Below, in pieces: positions 1 through 8,980 of a stretch of DNA of 64,000 nucleotides. A program made the position numbers and the translations under genes. Every line of letters starts with the position of its first letter. Positions within the stretch are counted from its first letter, which is position 1. Source of the DNA: Pedococcus cremeus (lineage in GTDB: Bacteria > Actinomycetota > Actinomycetes > Actinomycetales > Dermatophilaceae); assembly GCF_900111375.1 (NCBI RefSeq), contig NZ_FOHB01000005.1, forward strand, positions 62,001 to 126,000, read 5' to 3'. The notes beneath the pieces are model-generated. The model was not told where the DNA came from, did not search any database, and saw only the letters and a list, made by a program, of their open reading frames with translations.

Positions 1-2497
1 CCTTGAGCGGGGCGGTGCTCGCACCGCGGCCACGCGCCTTGGGCTGCGCGTAGATGGCCAGCGCCTCCTCGAGCGTGATGTCGAAGAGCTGCTGCTCGCT
101 CGTCAGCGACCGCGAGTCGGTGCCCTTCTTCAGGTAGGGCCCGTAGCGCCCGTTCTGCGCGGTGATCTCGACCTGCGTGCCGTCCTCCTCGGTCGCCACA
201 CCGACGACGCGCGGCAGCGACAGCAGCTTCAGCGCGGTGTCGAGGTCGAGGCTCGCGAGGTCCATGTCCTTGAAGAGCGACGCGGTGCGCGGCTTGACCT
301 TGGCCTTGCCCCGCGACTTCGTCGCGCCGGAGGTCTCCGCGGTCTCGTCGGTGAGGACCTCGGTCACGTACGGCCCGTAGCGGCCGGCCTTGGCGACGAT
401 GTCGCGACCGGTCTCGGGGTCCTGGCCGAGCACCCGGCCGTCGTCGGACGACTGCTCGAGCAGCTCGCGCGCCTTCTGCGGGGTCATCTCGTCGGGCGCG
501 ACGTCGTCGGTGATGGTGGCGCGCCGCGGCTGGCCGCTCGCGCCCTCGGCGACCTCGCCGGTGGTGAGGTCGACGCCCTCGGGCGCCGCCTCCTCCACGT
601 ACGGGCCGTACCGCCCGACCCGCACGACGATGCCGTCGCCGATCGGGATGGTGGAGATCTCGCGGGCGTCGATCTCGCCGAGGTCCTCGACGAGACGGCG
701 CAGGCCGTCCTGGGTCTTGCCCTCGTCGCCGAAGTAGAACCGGGCGAGCCACCGGGCCCGCTCCTCGTCACCGTTGGCGATGCGGTCGAGGTCCTCCTCC
801 ATGGAGGCGGTGAAGTCGTAGTCGACCAGCGAGCCGAAGTGCTCCTCGAGCAGACGCGTCACCGCGAACGCCAGCCAGGTCGGGATCAGGGCGGAGCCGC
901 GGGTGTTGACGTAGCCGCGGTCCTGGATGGTGCCCATGATCGACGCGTACGTCGACGGACGGCCGATCCCCTTCTCCTCCATGGCCTTCACCAGGGTCGC
1001 CTCGGTGTAGCGCGGGGGCGGGCTGGTCTCGTGCCCGTCGGCCTCGGCGCGGATCACCGTGATCGCGACACCCTCGCTGAGCTTGGGCAGGCGCCGCTCC
1101 TCGTCGGTGGCCGAGCTCCCGCGGCCACCGTCGTCGTCGCGCCCCTCCTCGTATGCCGCGAGGAAGCCGCGGAAAGTGATGACCGTGCCGCTGGCGGAGA
1201 ACTCGACCGTGCGGCCGTCCGCGAGCGTGGCCCCCAGCTTCACCGTGGCGGTCGAGCCGCGGGCGTCTGCCATCTGGGAGGCGATCGTGCGCTTCCAGAT
1301 CAGCTCGTAGAGGGCGAACTCGTCGCCGCGCAGCTCGCCGGCCACCTGGGCGGGCGTGCGGAAGCGGTCACCCGCCGGGCGGATCGCCTCGTGCGCCTCC
1401 TGGGCGTTCTTGACCTTCTTCTCGTACAGGCGCGGCGACTGCGGCACGTACTCGGCGCCGTAGAGGTCGCGAGCCTGCTGGCGGGCGGCGGACAGGGCCG
1501 CCTCGGACAGCGTGGTGCTGTCCGTACGCATGTAGGTGATGTAGCCGTTCTCGTAGAGGCGCTGGGCCACGCGCATCGCGTTCTTCGACGACAGCCGCAG
1601 CTTGCGCGACGCCTCCTGCTGGAGGGTGCTGGTCGTGAAGGGCGCGGACGGCCGGCGGGTGTAGGGCTTCTCCTGCACCGCCGTGACCGAGACGCTCGCG
1701 GACTGCACGGCCTCGGCGATGGTGCGGGCGGCAGCCTCGTCGAGGTGCGTGACGCTTCGGGACTTCAGGGTGCCGTCGTCGGCGAAGTCGCGGCCGGTGG
1801 CGACGCGGGCGCCGTCGACCATGGTCAGGCGCGCGGTGAACTGGCTCTTCTGGTCGCCGGGCGTGAAGTCGCCCTCGACGTCCCAGTAGGAGGCACGGAC
1901 GAACGCCATGCGCTCGCGCTCACGCTCGACCACCAGGCGGGTCGCCACGGACTGCACACGGCCCGCGGACAGGCCGGCCTTGACCTTGCGCCACAGCACG
2001 GGTGAGACCTCGTAGCCGTAGAGGCGGTCGAGGATGCGCCGGGTCTCCTGGGCGTCGACGAGCCGGGTGTCGAGGTCGCGGGTGCTGTTGACGGCGCGCT
2101 GGATCGCCTCGCGGGTGATCTCGTGGAACACCATGCGCTTGACCGGCACCTTGGGCTTGAGCACCTCGAGCAGGTGCCAGGCGATGGCCTCGCCCTCGCG
2201 GTCCTCATCGGTGGCGAGGTAGAGCTCGTCGGCGTTCTTGAGGAGGCGCTTGAGATCCGCCACCTTCTTCTTCTTGTCCGCGTCGACGACGTAGTACGCC
2301 TCGAACCCCTGGTCCACGTCGACGCCGAACCGCCCGAACGGGCCCTTCTTCACGTCGGCCGGCATCTCCGAGGGGGTCGGGATGTCGCGGATGTGGCCGA
2401 CCGACGCCTCGACGTCGTAGTCCTTGCCCAGGTAGCCACCGATGGTCTTGGCCTTGGCCGGCGACTCGACGATGACGAGCTTGCGCCCCGTGCTCAC
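1..2497 (-). CDS. topA: DNA topoisomerase I, 3'-truncated by window edge
   Basis: Type IA topoisomerase that relaxes negative supercoils by single-strand passage. About 832 residues are visible; actinobacterial TopA is usually somewhat over 900, so roughly the last 100 (typically Lys-rich) lie outside the window. The TOPRIM domain opens the protein (LVIVESPAKAKTI, then the acidic DEDREGEA metal motif). The catalytic Tyr lies in YITYMRTDS near residue 320. The C-terminal part has three GRYGPY-type repeats (VGRYGPYV, AGRYGPYV, NGRYGPYL) instead of zinc ribbons, the actinobacterial arrangement. GTG start at 2497 chosen because GAGGTG lies 7-8 bases upstream and the TOPRIM strand begins at once. 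It is divergent from the dioxygenase gene. Confidence 0.97.
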   Translation of the reverse strand, partial: MSTGRKLVIVESPAKAKTIGGYLGKDYDVEASVGHIRDIPTPSEMPADVKKGPFGRFGVDVDQGFEAYYVVDADKKKKVADLKRLLKNADELYLATDEDREGEAIAWHLLEVLKPKVPVKRMVFHEITREAIQRAVNSTRDLDTRLVDAQETRRILDRLYGYEVSPVLWRKVKAGLSAGRVQSVATRLVVERERERMAFVRASYWDVEGDFTPGDQKSQFTARLTMVDGARVATGRDFADDGTLKSRSVTHLDEAAARTIAEAVQSASVSVTAVQEKPYTRRPSAPFTTSTLQQEASRKLRLSSKNAMRVAQRLYENGYITYMRTDSTTLSEAALSAARQQARDLYGAEYVPQSPRLYEKKVKNAQEAHEAIRPAGDRFRTPAQVAGELRGDEFALYELIWKRTIASQMADARGSTATVKLGATLADGRTVEFSASGTVITFRGFLAAYEEGRDDDGGRGSSATDEERRLPKLSEGVAITVIRAEADGHETSPPPRYTEATLVKAMEEKGIGRPSTYASIMGTIQDRGYVNTRGSALIPTWLAFAVTRLLEEHFGSLVDYDFTASMEEDLDRIANGDEERARWLARFYFGDEGKTQDGLRRLVEDLGEIDAREISTIPIGDGIVVRVGRYGPYVEEAAPEGVDLTTGEVAEGASGQPRRATITDDVAPDEMTPQKARELLEQSSDDGRVLGQDPETGRDIVAKAGRYGPYVTEVLTDETAETSGATKSRGKAKVKPRTASLFKDMDLASLDLDTALKLLSLPRVVGVATEEDGTQVEITAQNGRYGPYLKKGTDSRSLTSEQQLFDITLEEALAIYAQPKARGRGASTAPLK

Positions 2498-2664
2498 GTG
2501 TTCACACCTCAGTCCTGCCGGCACGTGCAGCGGATTCGTCGCTGCGCGGACGTGCTCGACGTGAGGCACGGTAGCCGGTCGGCCCCACCGCGCGTCCACC
2601 CGGTGGCCGGGAATGGGACGCCGGCCACAGCCGGGACACCCGTATGCCGCCGCAAGGCCAGCCC

Positions 2665-2694
2665 CGAGGCGCCACCGAGGCGCCACCGAGGCGC
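2665..2694. repeat. short tandem repeat upstream of topA
   Basis: An 11-base unit CGAGGCGCCAC is present twice in full plus a partial third copy, in the 269-base gap between the divergent topA and dioxygenase genes. No function is visible. The same gap carries a copy of the dispersed octamer GTATGCCG at 2642. Confidence 0.6.
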
Positions 2695-2730
2695 GGACTG
2701 CCGCGAGCCCGCGGCATACTGGTCTGGTAG

Positions 2731-2760
2731 TTGAATGTTAAACTTGTTTAGGCGTACACT
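2731..2760 (+). promoter_or_regulatory. promoter of the dioxygenase gene; leaderless start likely
   Basis: A rare AT-rich patch reads TTGAAT (2731-2736), an 18-base spacer and TACACT (2755-2760). The expected transcription start, about 7 bases on, coincides with the ATG at 2767, and no Shine-Dalgarno sequence is present, so a leaderless mRNA is inferred. The spacer (GTTAAACTTGTTTA) has imperfect dyad symmetry and could also be a MarR-type operator. Confidence 0.55.
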
Positions 2761-2766
2761 GCTGCC

Positions 2767-3564
2767 ATGACCGAGACCGCCGTCCGCCAGCCCGTGCTCT
2801 ACCTGAGCCACGGTGCCCCGCCGCTCGCCGACGACCCCGTGTGGACGCGGCAGCTCGCCGACTGGTCGACGCGCTTCGGGAAGCCGACCAACATCCTCAT
2901 GGTCTCCGCCCACTGGGAGGAGGCCCCGCTGGCGCTGAGCTCCACCTCCGGGCGGACGCCGCTGGTCTACGACTTCTGGGGCTTCCCGCAGAAGTACTAC
3001 GAGGTCACCTACGACGCCCCCGGCGCACCCGAGCTCGCCGACTCGGTCACCCGCCTGGTGCACACGAGCGACAACCCGGTGCACCGCGACGAGAGCCGCG
3101 GTCTCGACCACGGCGCGTACGTGCCGCTCGTGGAGATGTACCCCGAGGCCGACGTGCCGGTGCTCCAGATGTCGATGCCCACGCTCGACCCGCAGCACCT
3201 CTTCGCGCTCGGCCGCAGGCTCGCGCCGCTGCGCGACGAGGGCACGCTGATCGTGGGCTCCGGCTTCACGACGCACAACCTGCGCTGGTTCAACCCCGCC
3301 GCCGGCCCCAACGGACCTGTGCCACAGGCCTCCTCGGAGTTCGACCACTGGGCCGCCGAGGCGCTCGAGCGCCACGACGTCGACGCCGTGCTCGACTTCC
3401 TGCACAAGGCGCCGGCGGCCCACGCCGCGCACCCCCGCACGGAGCACTGGGCCCCGCTGTACGTCGCACTCGGCGCGGCCTACGAGTCGGGCTCGCTCGA
3501 CAACGAGAGCGTCATCGACGGCTTCTGGTTCGGCCTGAGCAAGAGGTCGTGGCAGTTCGCCTGA
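2767..3564 (+). CDS. DODA-type extradiol aromatic-ring-opening dioxygenase
   Basis: 265 residues, full length for the class III extradiol (LigB/DODA, YgiD-like) family. These enzymes use a mononuclear metal to open catechol-type rings or DOPA. Family landmarks: the N-terminal LYLSHGAPP strand with its metal-ligand His, MVSAHWEEA (second His), LDHGAYVPL in the middle, VGSGFTTHNLRWF, and a C-terminal HPRTEHWAPLYVALGAA segment. Cytosolic, no signal peptide. The true substrate cannot be read from sequence; many actinobacterial members are only annotated as DODA-like. It stands alone, divergent from topA, with a promoter that appears to start transcription at the ATG. Confidence 0.9.
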   Translation: MTETAVRQPVLYLSHGAPPLADDPVWTRQLADWSTRFGKPTNILMVSAHWEEAPLALSSTSGRTPLVYDFWGFPQKYYEVTYDAPGAPELADSVTRLVHTSDNPVHRDESRGLDHGAYVPLVEMYPEADVPVLQMSMPTLDPQHLFALGRRLAPLRDEGTLIVGSGFTTHNLRWFNPAAGPNGPVPQASSEFDHWAAEALERHDVDAVLDFLHKAPAAHAAHPRTEHWAPLYVALGAAYESGSLDNESVIDGFWFGLSKRSWQFA

Positions 3565-3646
3565 CCCGGCAGGTCGACCCGGAGTAGCGTTCGCGCCGAC
3601 CGCCCGGGCGCAGCCGCGGCGGTGACCACTGCTCGGGGGGCGTGAC

Positions 3647-4135
3647 GTGGTTGCAGGCAGGCGACGCGCGGTGGCGCTGGTCGGTGTCGTCGTGCCGTGC
3701 CTCGGCATGCTGCCCCTCGTGACCGCCTGCGGCGCGGGAGCCCGAGACGAGCCATCTGGCGGCCCTCGCGCGGCGAGCGGCATCTCCCGCAAGGAGTACT
3801 GCGCGATGGGCCGCCCCGTCATCACCCGGATCAGCGCCGAGCAGGAGCAGGCCACGGTCGTCGTGCGCTGGCGAGAGGTGTTCGAGTCGTTGGACGAGCG
3901 GGTCTTCCGCGTCTACCGGCGCAGCGGCCCCGACGCCCCGTGGGCCCGGGTCGCGGAGGTCACGCTGCCACCCGGCAACGGCGGCTCCTGGCGTGACCCG
4001 GCCCCCCTGACCGTCGGCACCGCCCAGTACGGCATGACCCAGGTCACCACCACGTGCGGGGAGGGCCGGCTGTGTACCAGCACGGCACCCGGCGCGCAGT
4101 GCAGCCTGGCAACGGTGGCGCGGCGCGAGCAGTGA
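3647..4135 (+). CDS. secreted lipoprotein of unknown function
   Basis: 162 residues from a GTG preceded by a run of G (3635-3640) acting as ribosome binding site. The N-terminus has basic residues (AGRRR), a hydrophobic stretch and the lipobox LVTAC, so export, lipidation at Cys and anchoring outside the membrane are expected. The mature part shows alternating hydrophobic strands (ATVVVRW, FRVYRRS, WARVAEVTL, AQYGMTQVTTTC) that recall a single fibronectin-III/Ig-like sandwich; this is inference from pattern only. Four Cys in the C-terminal third could form disulfides. I do not recognise the family. It is followed by the Tat-exported propeller gene on the same strand. Confidence 0.7.
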   Translation: MVAGRRRAVALVGVVVPCLGMLPLVTACGAGARDEPSGGPRAASGISRKEYCAMGRPVITRISAEQEQATVVVRWREVFESLDERVFRVYRRSGPDAPWARVAEVTLPPGNGGSWRDPAPLTVGTAQYGMTQVTTTCGEGRLCTSTAPGAQCSLATVARREQ

Positions 4136-4192
4136 AGCGTCCAGTCATGGGTGGGGGTTCCGCTACGCCCGGGTAGGTGCACACCATGGTTG

Positions 4193-5227
4193 ATGGCTGA
4201 CACCACCACCTCCTTCGGACGACGCGTGTTCCTCCGCTCGGCCACGGCCGCAGCCACCATCGCCACCATCGAGCTCACCGGCGCGGGCACCGCCACCGCG
4301 CACGACCGGCACGGGCACGGTGACGACCACCACCGGCACGACCACCGGGGGCGCGCGCCGCACACCGTCGCGCTTCCTGACGGCCTGCAGCCGGAGGGCA
4401 TCACCTCCGGCCCCGGAACCCGCTACTACGTCGGCTCGCTCGCCGACGGGCGGATCATCACCGGAGACCTGCTCGCCGCCACCTCCTCGGTGCTCCTCGC
4501 CGGCACGACCGGGCGCTCGCTGCGCGGGCTGAAGTGGGACCCGCGCACCAACCTCGTGTGGGCCGTCGGCAGCCTCGGCACGACAGGCAAGGTGTATGCC
4601 GTCAACGGCCGCACCGGTGCGGTCGTCGCCGACGTCACCGTGCCGGGCGCGAAGTTCCTCAACGACCTGGTCGTGACGAGCCGGGCGGTGTGGGTCACCG
4701 ACTCCTACGTCGACCGGCTCACCCGCGTCCCCCTCCACCACGGCGGGGCACCCAGCGGTGTGGCACCGGCATACCTGCCGCTGCGCGGGGCCTGGCCAGC
4801 CGGAAACGGGAAAGACTTCTGGGCCAACGGGATCCGGCAGCTGCCGGACGGCAGGCTGGTGCTCAACAACAGCACCGCCGGCGGCCTGTGGCAGGTCGAC
4901 CGCGCCACGGGCGTCGCCCGCTCCATCCCCGTCAGCGGCGGCCCCGCGATCACCTCCGGCGACGGCCTCGAGCTCCGCGGCGACGTGCTCTACAACGTGC
5001 GGGGCACGGGGGGCAACGACGTCGCGGTGCTGCGGCTGCACCGGCGGCACGACGGTTGGGAGGCGCGCTGGCGGGACGACCTCACCGACCCGACCCTCGA
5101 CACGCCCTCGACGGCGACCCTGGCCGGCGGCTGGCTCTGGGCCGTCAACGCACGGTTCGGTGTGGCCTCGCCGACGACCGCCCACTACTGGATCACCCGG
5201 CTCCCGGCCCAGCACCACTGGCGGTGA
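4193..5227 (+). CDS. Tat-exported beta-propeller (SMP-30/gluconolactonase-like) protein
   Basis: 344 residues. I start at the ATG at 4193, which places the twin-arginine motif GRRVFLR at the N-terminus, followed by an Ala/Thr-rich hydrophobic stretch ending in TATA; an upstream in-frame GTG (4151) would bury it. A His/Asp-rich linker follows (HDRHGHGDDHHRHDHRGR), possibly metal binding. The rest is repeated propeller blades: LADGRIITGDL, GLKWDPRTNLVWAVGS, GKVYAVNGRTGAVVADV, AKFLNDLVVT, WVTDSYVDRLTRV, ANGIRQLPDGRLVLNNS, GGLWQVDRATG, DGLELRGDVLY. This matches the SMP-30/gluconolactonase-like fold. Substrate unknown; such proteins are often misannotated as superoxide dismutase. Convergent with the acyl-CoA synthetase gene. 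Confidence 0.8.
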   Translation: MADTTTSFGRRVFLRSATAAATIATIELTGAGTATAHDRHGHGDDHHRHDHRGRAPHTVALPDGLQPEGITSGPGTRYYVGSLADGRIITGDLLAATSSVLLAGTTGRSLRGLKWDPRTNLVWAVGSLGTTGKVYAVNGRTGAVVADVTVPGAKFLNDLVVTSRAVWVTDSYVDRLTRVPLHHGGAPSGVAPAYLPLRGAWPAGNGKDFWANGIRQLPDGRLVLNNSTAGGLWQVDRATGVARSIPVSGGPAITSGDGLELRGDVLYNVRGTGGNDVAVLRLHRRHDGWEARWRDDLTDPTLDTPSTATLAGGWLWAVNARFGVASPTTAHYWITRLPAQHHWR

Positions 5228-5288
5228 GCTGGGCGCCCTGCTCGACGCCGCAACGGGTCGCGCCTGGCGCCTCAGCGGCCCTGGGGCG

Positions 5289-6803
5289 TCAGGCGCGCAG
5301 CTCTCGCTTGAGGATCTTGCCGGAGGCGTTGCGGGGCAGCGCCTCGACGAAGGTGATCCGCTTCGGGATCTTGAAGGGCGCCACCCGGCCCCGCAGGTGC
5401 TGGGTCAGCTCGTCCGCCGTGACCTCCGCCTTGCGCACGACGAACGCCGCGACGGCCTCGACCCACTTCTCGTCCGGCACCCCGACCACAGCGACCTCGG
5501 CGACGGCCGGGTGCGTGTAGAGGGCGTCCTCGACCTCTCGGGACGCGACGAGCACGCCGCCCGTGTTGATGACGTCCTTGATCCGGTCGACGACGAAGAC
5601 ATACCCCTCCTCGTCCACCCGCACGAGGTCGCCCGAGTGGAACCAGCCGTCCCGGAACGCCTCCTCGGTGGCGACCGGGTCGTCCCAGTAGCCGTCGCAC
5701 AGCTGCGGCGACCGGTAGACGATCTCCCCGCTCTCCCCCGGCATGACGTCGTGGCCGTCCGCGTCGACGACGCGCGCCTCGACGAAGAGGACCGGACGCC
5801 CGGCGGAGTCAGGGCGGTCGGCGTGCTCCTCCGGTCGCAGGACGGTCGTGAGCGGCGCGACCTCGGACTGCCCGAAGCAGTTGTAGAACCCCAGGGCGGG
5901 CGCCTTGCGCTGCAGCCGCTCGAGGATCGGGCCGGGCATGATGGACGCGCCGTAGTACGCCCTCTGGAGGCCGTCGAGGTCGCGTGACGCGAAGTCGGCG
6001 TGGTTGGCCATGGCCACCCAGAGCGTGGGCGCGGCGAAGAAGGCTCTGTGCCCGTCCTGCTCGATACGGCGGAGGATCTCGCCTGCGTCGGGCACCTCGA
6101 GGACGGTGTTCGTCGCGCCGATGGCCAGCCACGGCATGAGGAAGACGTGCATCTGCGCCGAGTGGTAGAGCGGCATGACGTGCAGGGGGTTGTCGTCCGC
6201 CTTCAGGTCGAGCGCGACGAGGCACGAGAGGTACTCGTGGACGAGGGCCTTGTGGCTCATCATCGCGGCCTTGGGCCGCGAGGTCGTCCCGGAGGTGTAG
6301 AGGAACTGCGCGAGGTCGGTGTCGGCGACCTCCGCCTCGACCTGGGGCACCTCTCCGCTGCTGACCCTGGCGAGGAGGGAGTCAGCGGCGTCGCGCAGCG
6401 GGATCCGGTGCTCGACGCCACGCGCCCCCTCACCGTCGACGTCGTCCAGCGCCGCCGCGAGGGCCGGGTCGACGAGGACGGCCCGTGAGCCCGACTGGCC
6501 GAGGAGGTAGGAGAGCTCACTACCCGTGAGGTTGTAGTTGAGGGGCACGTGGACGAGACCCGCACGCGCACACGCGATGAACCCGATGAGGTAGGCGTCG
6601 GAGTTCTTGCCGAAGGCCGCGACGCGGTCCCCCTTCTCGAGCCCCAGGCCGAGCAGGTACGACGCAGCCCGGCTCACGGCGGCGTCGAGGGCGGCATACG
6701 TCCACTCCCTGCCGTCGAACCGCAGCGCCACCCGCTCCGAGAAGGCTCGGGCGCTACGGCGGAGGATGCCGTCGACGGTGCTGCTGCGCGTGATGACGGA
6801 CAT
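5289..6803 (-). CDS. class I adenylate-forming acyl-CoA synthetase (FadD-like)
   Basis: 504 residues. It activates a carboxylic acid to an acyl-AMP and then to the CoA thioester. The P-loop-like motif is FLYTSGTTSRPK, a slight variant of the usual TSGTTGRPK. Other motifs: YYGASIMPG, the NCFGQSEV motif, GWFHSGDLVRVDEEGY, RIKDVINTGG and the C-terminal PRNASGKILKREL with the catalytic Lys. Overall it resembles medium/long-chain fatty acyl-CoA synthetases. ATG at 6803 is preferred; an in-frame GTG lies two codons upstream. No neighbouring fatty-acid genes narrow the substrate. A copy of the GTATGCCG octamer (6835) lies just upstream of the start. Confidence 0.9.
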   Translation of the reverse strand: MSVITRSSTVDGILRRSARAFSERVALRFDGREWTYAALDAAVSRAASYLLGLGLEKGDRVAAFGKNSDAYLIGFIACARAGLVHVPLNYNLTGSELSYLLGQSGSRAVLVDPALAAALDDVDGEGARGVEHRIPLRDAADSLLARVSSGEVPQVEAEVADTDLAQFLYTSGTTSRPKAAMMSHKALVHEYLSCLVALDLKADDNPLHVMPLYHSAQMHVFLMPWLAIGATNTVLEVPDAGEILRRIEQDGHRAFFAAPTLWVAMANHADFASRDLDGLQRAYYGASIMPGPILERLQRKAPALGFYNCFGQSEVAPLTTVLRPEEHADRPDSAGRPVLFVEARVVDADGHDVMPGESGEIVYRSPQLCDGYWDDPVATEEAFRDGWFHSGDLVRVDEEGYVFVVDRIKDVINTGGVLVASREVEDALYTHPAVAEVAVVGVPDEKWVEAVAAFVVRKAEVTADELTQHLRGRVAPFKIPKRITFVEALPRNASGKILKRELRA

Positions 6804-6922
6804 GCGCACACCCTAGGCAGGAACACGATGACCGGTATGCCGTTTGCCTGGTTGGGCGCCGACGTCCGGTGTGCCGCGGGCACCGTGTGCCGGCACGGCG
6901 CAGCGACACACCGGACGTCAGG

Positions 6923-8980
6923 TCAGGTCCGCGCTCCTGCCCCGGCCGGCTCGGACTGTGCGCCGGGCCCGTCGGCGGCCGGCGCCTCGCCGGTGTCGAC
7001 GTCCACGGCCGCGCCGCTGAACTGAGCGGCATACAGGCGGGCGTAGGCGCCGTGGCGCTCGAGCAGGTCGGCGTGCGAGCCCTTTTCGACGATCCGGCCG
7101 TTCTCCATCACGAGGATCAGGTCGGCGTCGCGGATGGTGGACAGCCGGTGCGCGATGACGAAGCTGGTGCGGTCGCTGCGCAGCGCGGCCATCGCCTGCT
7201 GCACCAGTCGCTCGGTGCGGGTGTCGACCGAGCTGGTCGCCTCGTCGAGGATGAGCAGCGCCGGGTCGGAGAGGAACGCCCGCGCGATGGTGACGAGCTG
7301 CTTCTCGCCGGCGCTGATGTTGCCGCCCTCGGCGTCGAGCACGGTGTCGTAGCCGTCGGGCAGGGCGTGGACGAAGCGGTCGACGTAGGTGGCACGCGCC
7401 GCGGCCATGACCTCCTCGTCGGTGGCACCGGGCTTGCCGTAGGCGATGTTGTCCCTGATCGTCCCGCCGAAGAGCCAGGCGTCCTGGAGCACCATGCCGA
7501 CCTGTGACCGCAGGCTGTGCCGGGTCAGGTCGGTGATGTCGACCCCGTCGAGGGTGATGCGGCCGGCGTCGAGCTCGTAGAACCGCATGATGAGGTTCAC
7601 CAGCGTCGTCTTGCCGGCGCCGGTCGGGCCCACGATGGCCACGGTCTGCCCGGGCTCGACCACGAGGTCGAGGTCCTCGATGAGCGGGGTGTCCGGCCGG
7701 TAGGAGAAGGAGACGTCCTCGAACTCCACCCGGCCGTGGGTGGCTTCGAGCGTGTGCGCCGTCGCCGGCTCGGGACGCTGCTCCGGCGCGTCGAGGACCT
7801 CGAAAACCCTCTCGGCAGAGGCGACACCGGACTGCATGAGGTTGGCCATGGAGGCCACCTGCGTCAGCGGCTGGGTGAACTGCCGGGAGTACTGGATGAA
7901 CGCCTGCACATCACCAAGGCTCATGGTGCCGTTGGCCACCCGCAGCCCGCCCACGACGGCGATGGCGACGTAGTTGAGGTTCCCGATGAACATCATCGTC
8001 GGCATGATGATGCCGCTGATGAACTGCGCACCGAACCCGGCGGCATACAGGTCGTCGTTCCTCGCGGCGAACGCCGCCTCGGTGTCGTGCTGGCGACCGA
8101 ACACCTTGACCAGGCCGTGGCCGGTGAAGGTCTCCTCGACCACGGCGTTGAGCTCACCGGTGCTCTTCCACTGCTGGACGAAGTGGCGCTGCGAGCGCTT
8201 GCCGATCATGGTGGTCACGACGATCGACAGCGGGATCGTCACCAGCGCGATGAGGGCCAGCAGCGGCGAGATGACGAACATCATCGTCACCATCGCCACC
8301 ACGGTGAGCAGCGACGTGAGCAGCTGGCTCAGGGTCTGCTGCAGGCTCTGGGCCACGTTGTCGATGTCGTTGGTCACCCGGCTCAGCAGCTCGCCGCGGG
8401 GCTGTGCGTCGAAGTAGGGCAGCGGCAGACGCGACAGCTTGTCCTCGACGTCGCGCCGGAGGCCGAAGATGGTGCGGTTGACCGCGCCGGTGAGGACCCA
8501 GCCCTGCGCCCAGGAGAGCACCGAGGCGACCACGTAGATCGCCAGCACGCTCAGGAGCACCCGGCCGACCGCACCGAAGTCGATGCCCTGACCGGGCACC
8601 ACGTTGAGCGCGGACAGCATGTCGGCGAGGGTGTTGTCACCGCGGGCCCGCAGCCCCTGCACGATCTGCTCCTTGGGCACGCCGGCGGGCAGCCGGCTGC
8701 CGACGACGCCGGAGAAGATCAGGTCGGTGGCGTGGCCGAGCACCTTCGGGCCGATCGCGGTCAGCGTCACGCTGACGAGGGCGAAGCCCAGCACCGCGAG
8801 CAGGGCTGCCCGCTCGGGCCGCAGCAGGCCCAGCAGCCGCTTGGCCGACGGCCAGAAGTTCTGGGACTTCTCGACGGGCACGCCCATCGCCATGTGGGGA
8901 CCGCCTCGCCGGGCACCACCAGCCGGGCCACGGCGTGCCTCTGCCGCGCGCTCCTCCTCGGTCTTGACTCCTTCGCTCAT
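6923..8980 (-). CDS. ABC exporter half, permease-ATPase fusion (second subunit)
   Basis: 685 residues. A charged cytosolic N-terminal extension of about 45 residues precedes a six-helix ABC exporter transmembrane domain. The nucleotide-binding domain has Walker [10 protein letters not shown], the signature NISAGEKQL (degenerate relative to LSGGQ), Walker [14 protein letters not shown] and the switch His in IAHRLS. It pairs with the next upstream gene, whose stop overlaps this ATG by 4 bases (ATGA), so a heterodimeric drug/lipid-type exporter (class like LmrCD or Rv1272c/Rv1273c) is inferred. Transcribed from the tetR promoter. Substrate cannot be assigned. Confidence 0.93.
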   Translation of the reverse strand: MSEGVKTEEERAAEARRGPAGGARRGGPHMAMGVPVEKSQNFWPSAKRLLGLLRPERAALLAVLGFALVSVTLTAIGPKVLGHATDLIFSGVVGSRLPAGVPKEQIVQGLRARGDNTLADMLSALNVVPGQGIDFGAVGRVLLSVLAIYVVASVLSWAQGWVLTGAVNRTIFGLRRDVEDKLSRLPLPYFDAQPRGELLSRVTNDIDNVAQSLQQTLSQLLTSLLTVVAMVTMMFVISPLLALIALVTIPLSIVVTTMIGKRSQRHFVQQWKSTGELNAVVEETFTGHGLVKVFGRQHDTEAAFAARNDDLYAAGFGAQFISGIIMPTMMFIGNLNYVAIAVVGGLRVANGTMSLGDVQAFIQYSRQFTQPLTQVASMANLMQSGVASAERVFEVLDAPEQRPEPATAHTLEATHGRVEFEDVSFSYRPDTPLIEDLDLVVEPGQTVAIVGPTGAGKTTLVNLIMRFYELDAGRITLDGVDITDLTRHSLRSQVGMVLQDAWLFGGTIRDNIAYGKPGATDEEVMAAARATYVDRFVHALPDGYDTVLDAEGGNISAGEKQLVTIARAFLSDPALLILDEATSSVDTRTERLVQQAMAALRSDRTSFVIAHRLSTIRDADLILVMENGRIVEKGSHADLLERHGAYARLYAAQFSGAAVDVDTGEAPAADGPGAQSEPAGAGART

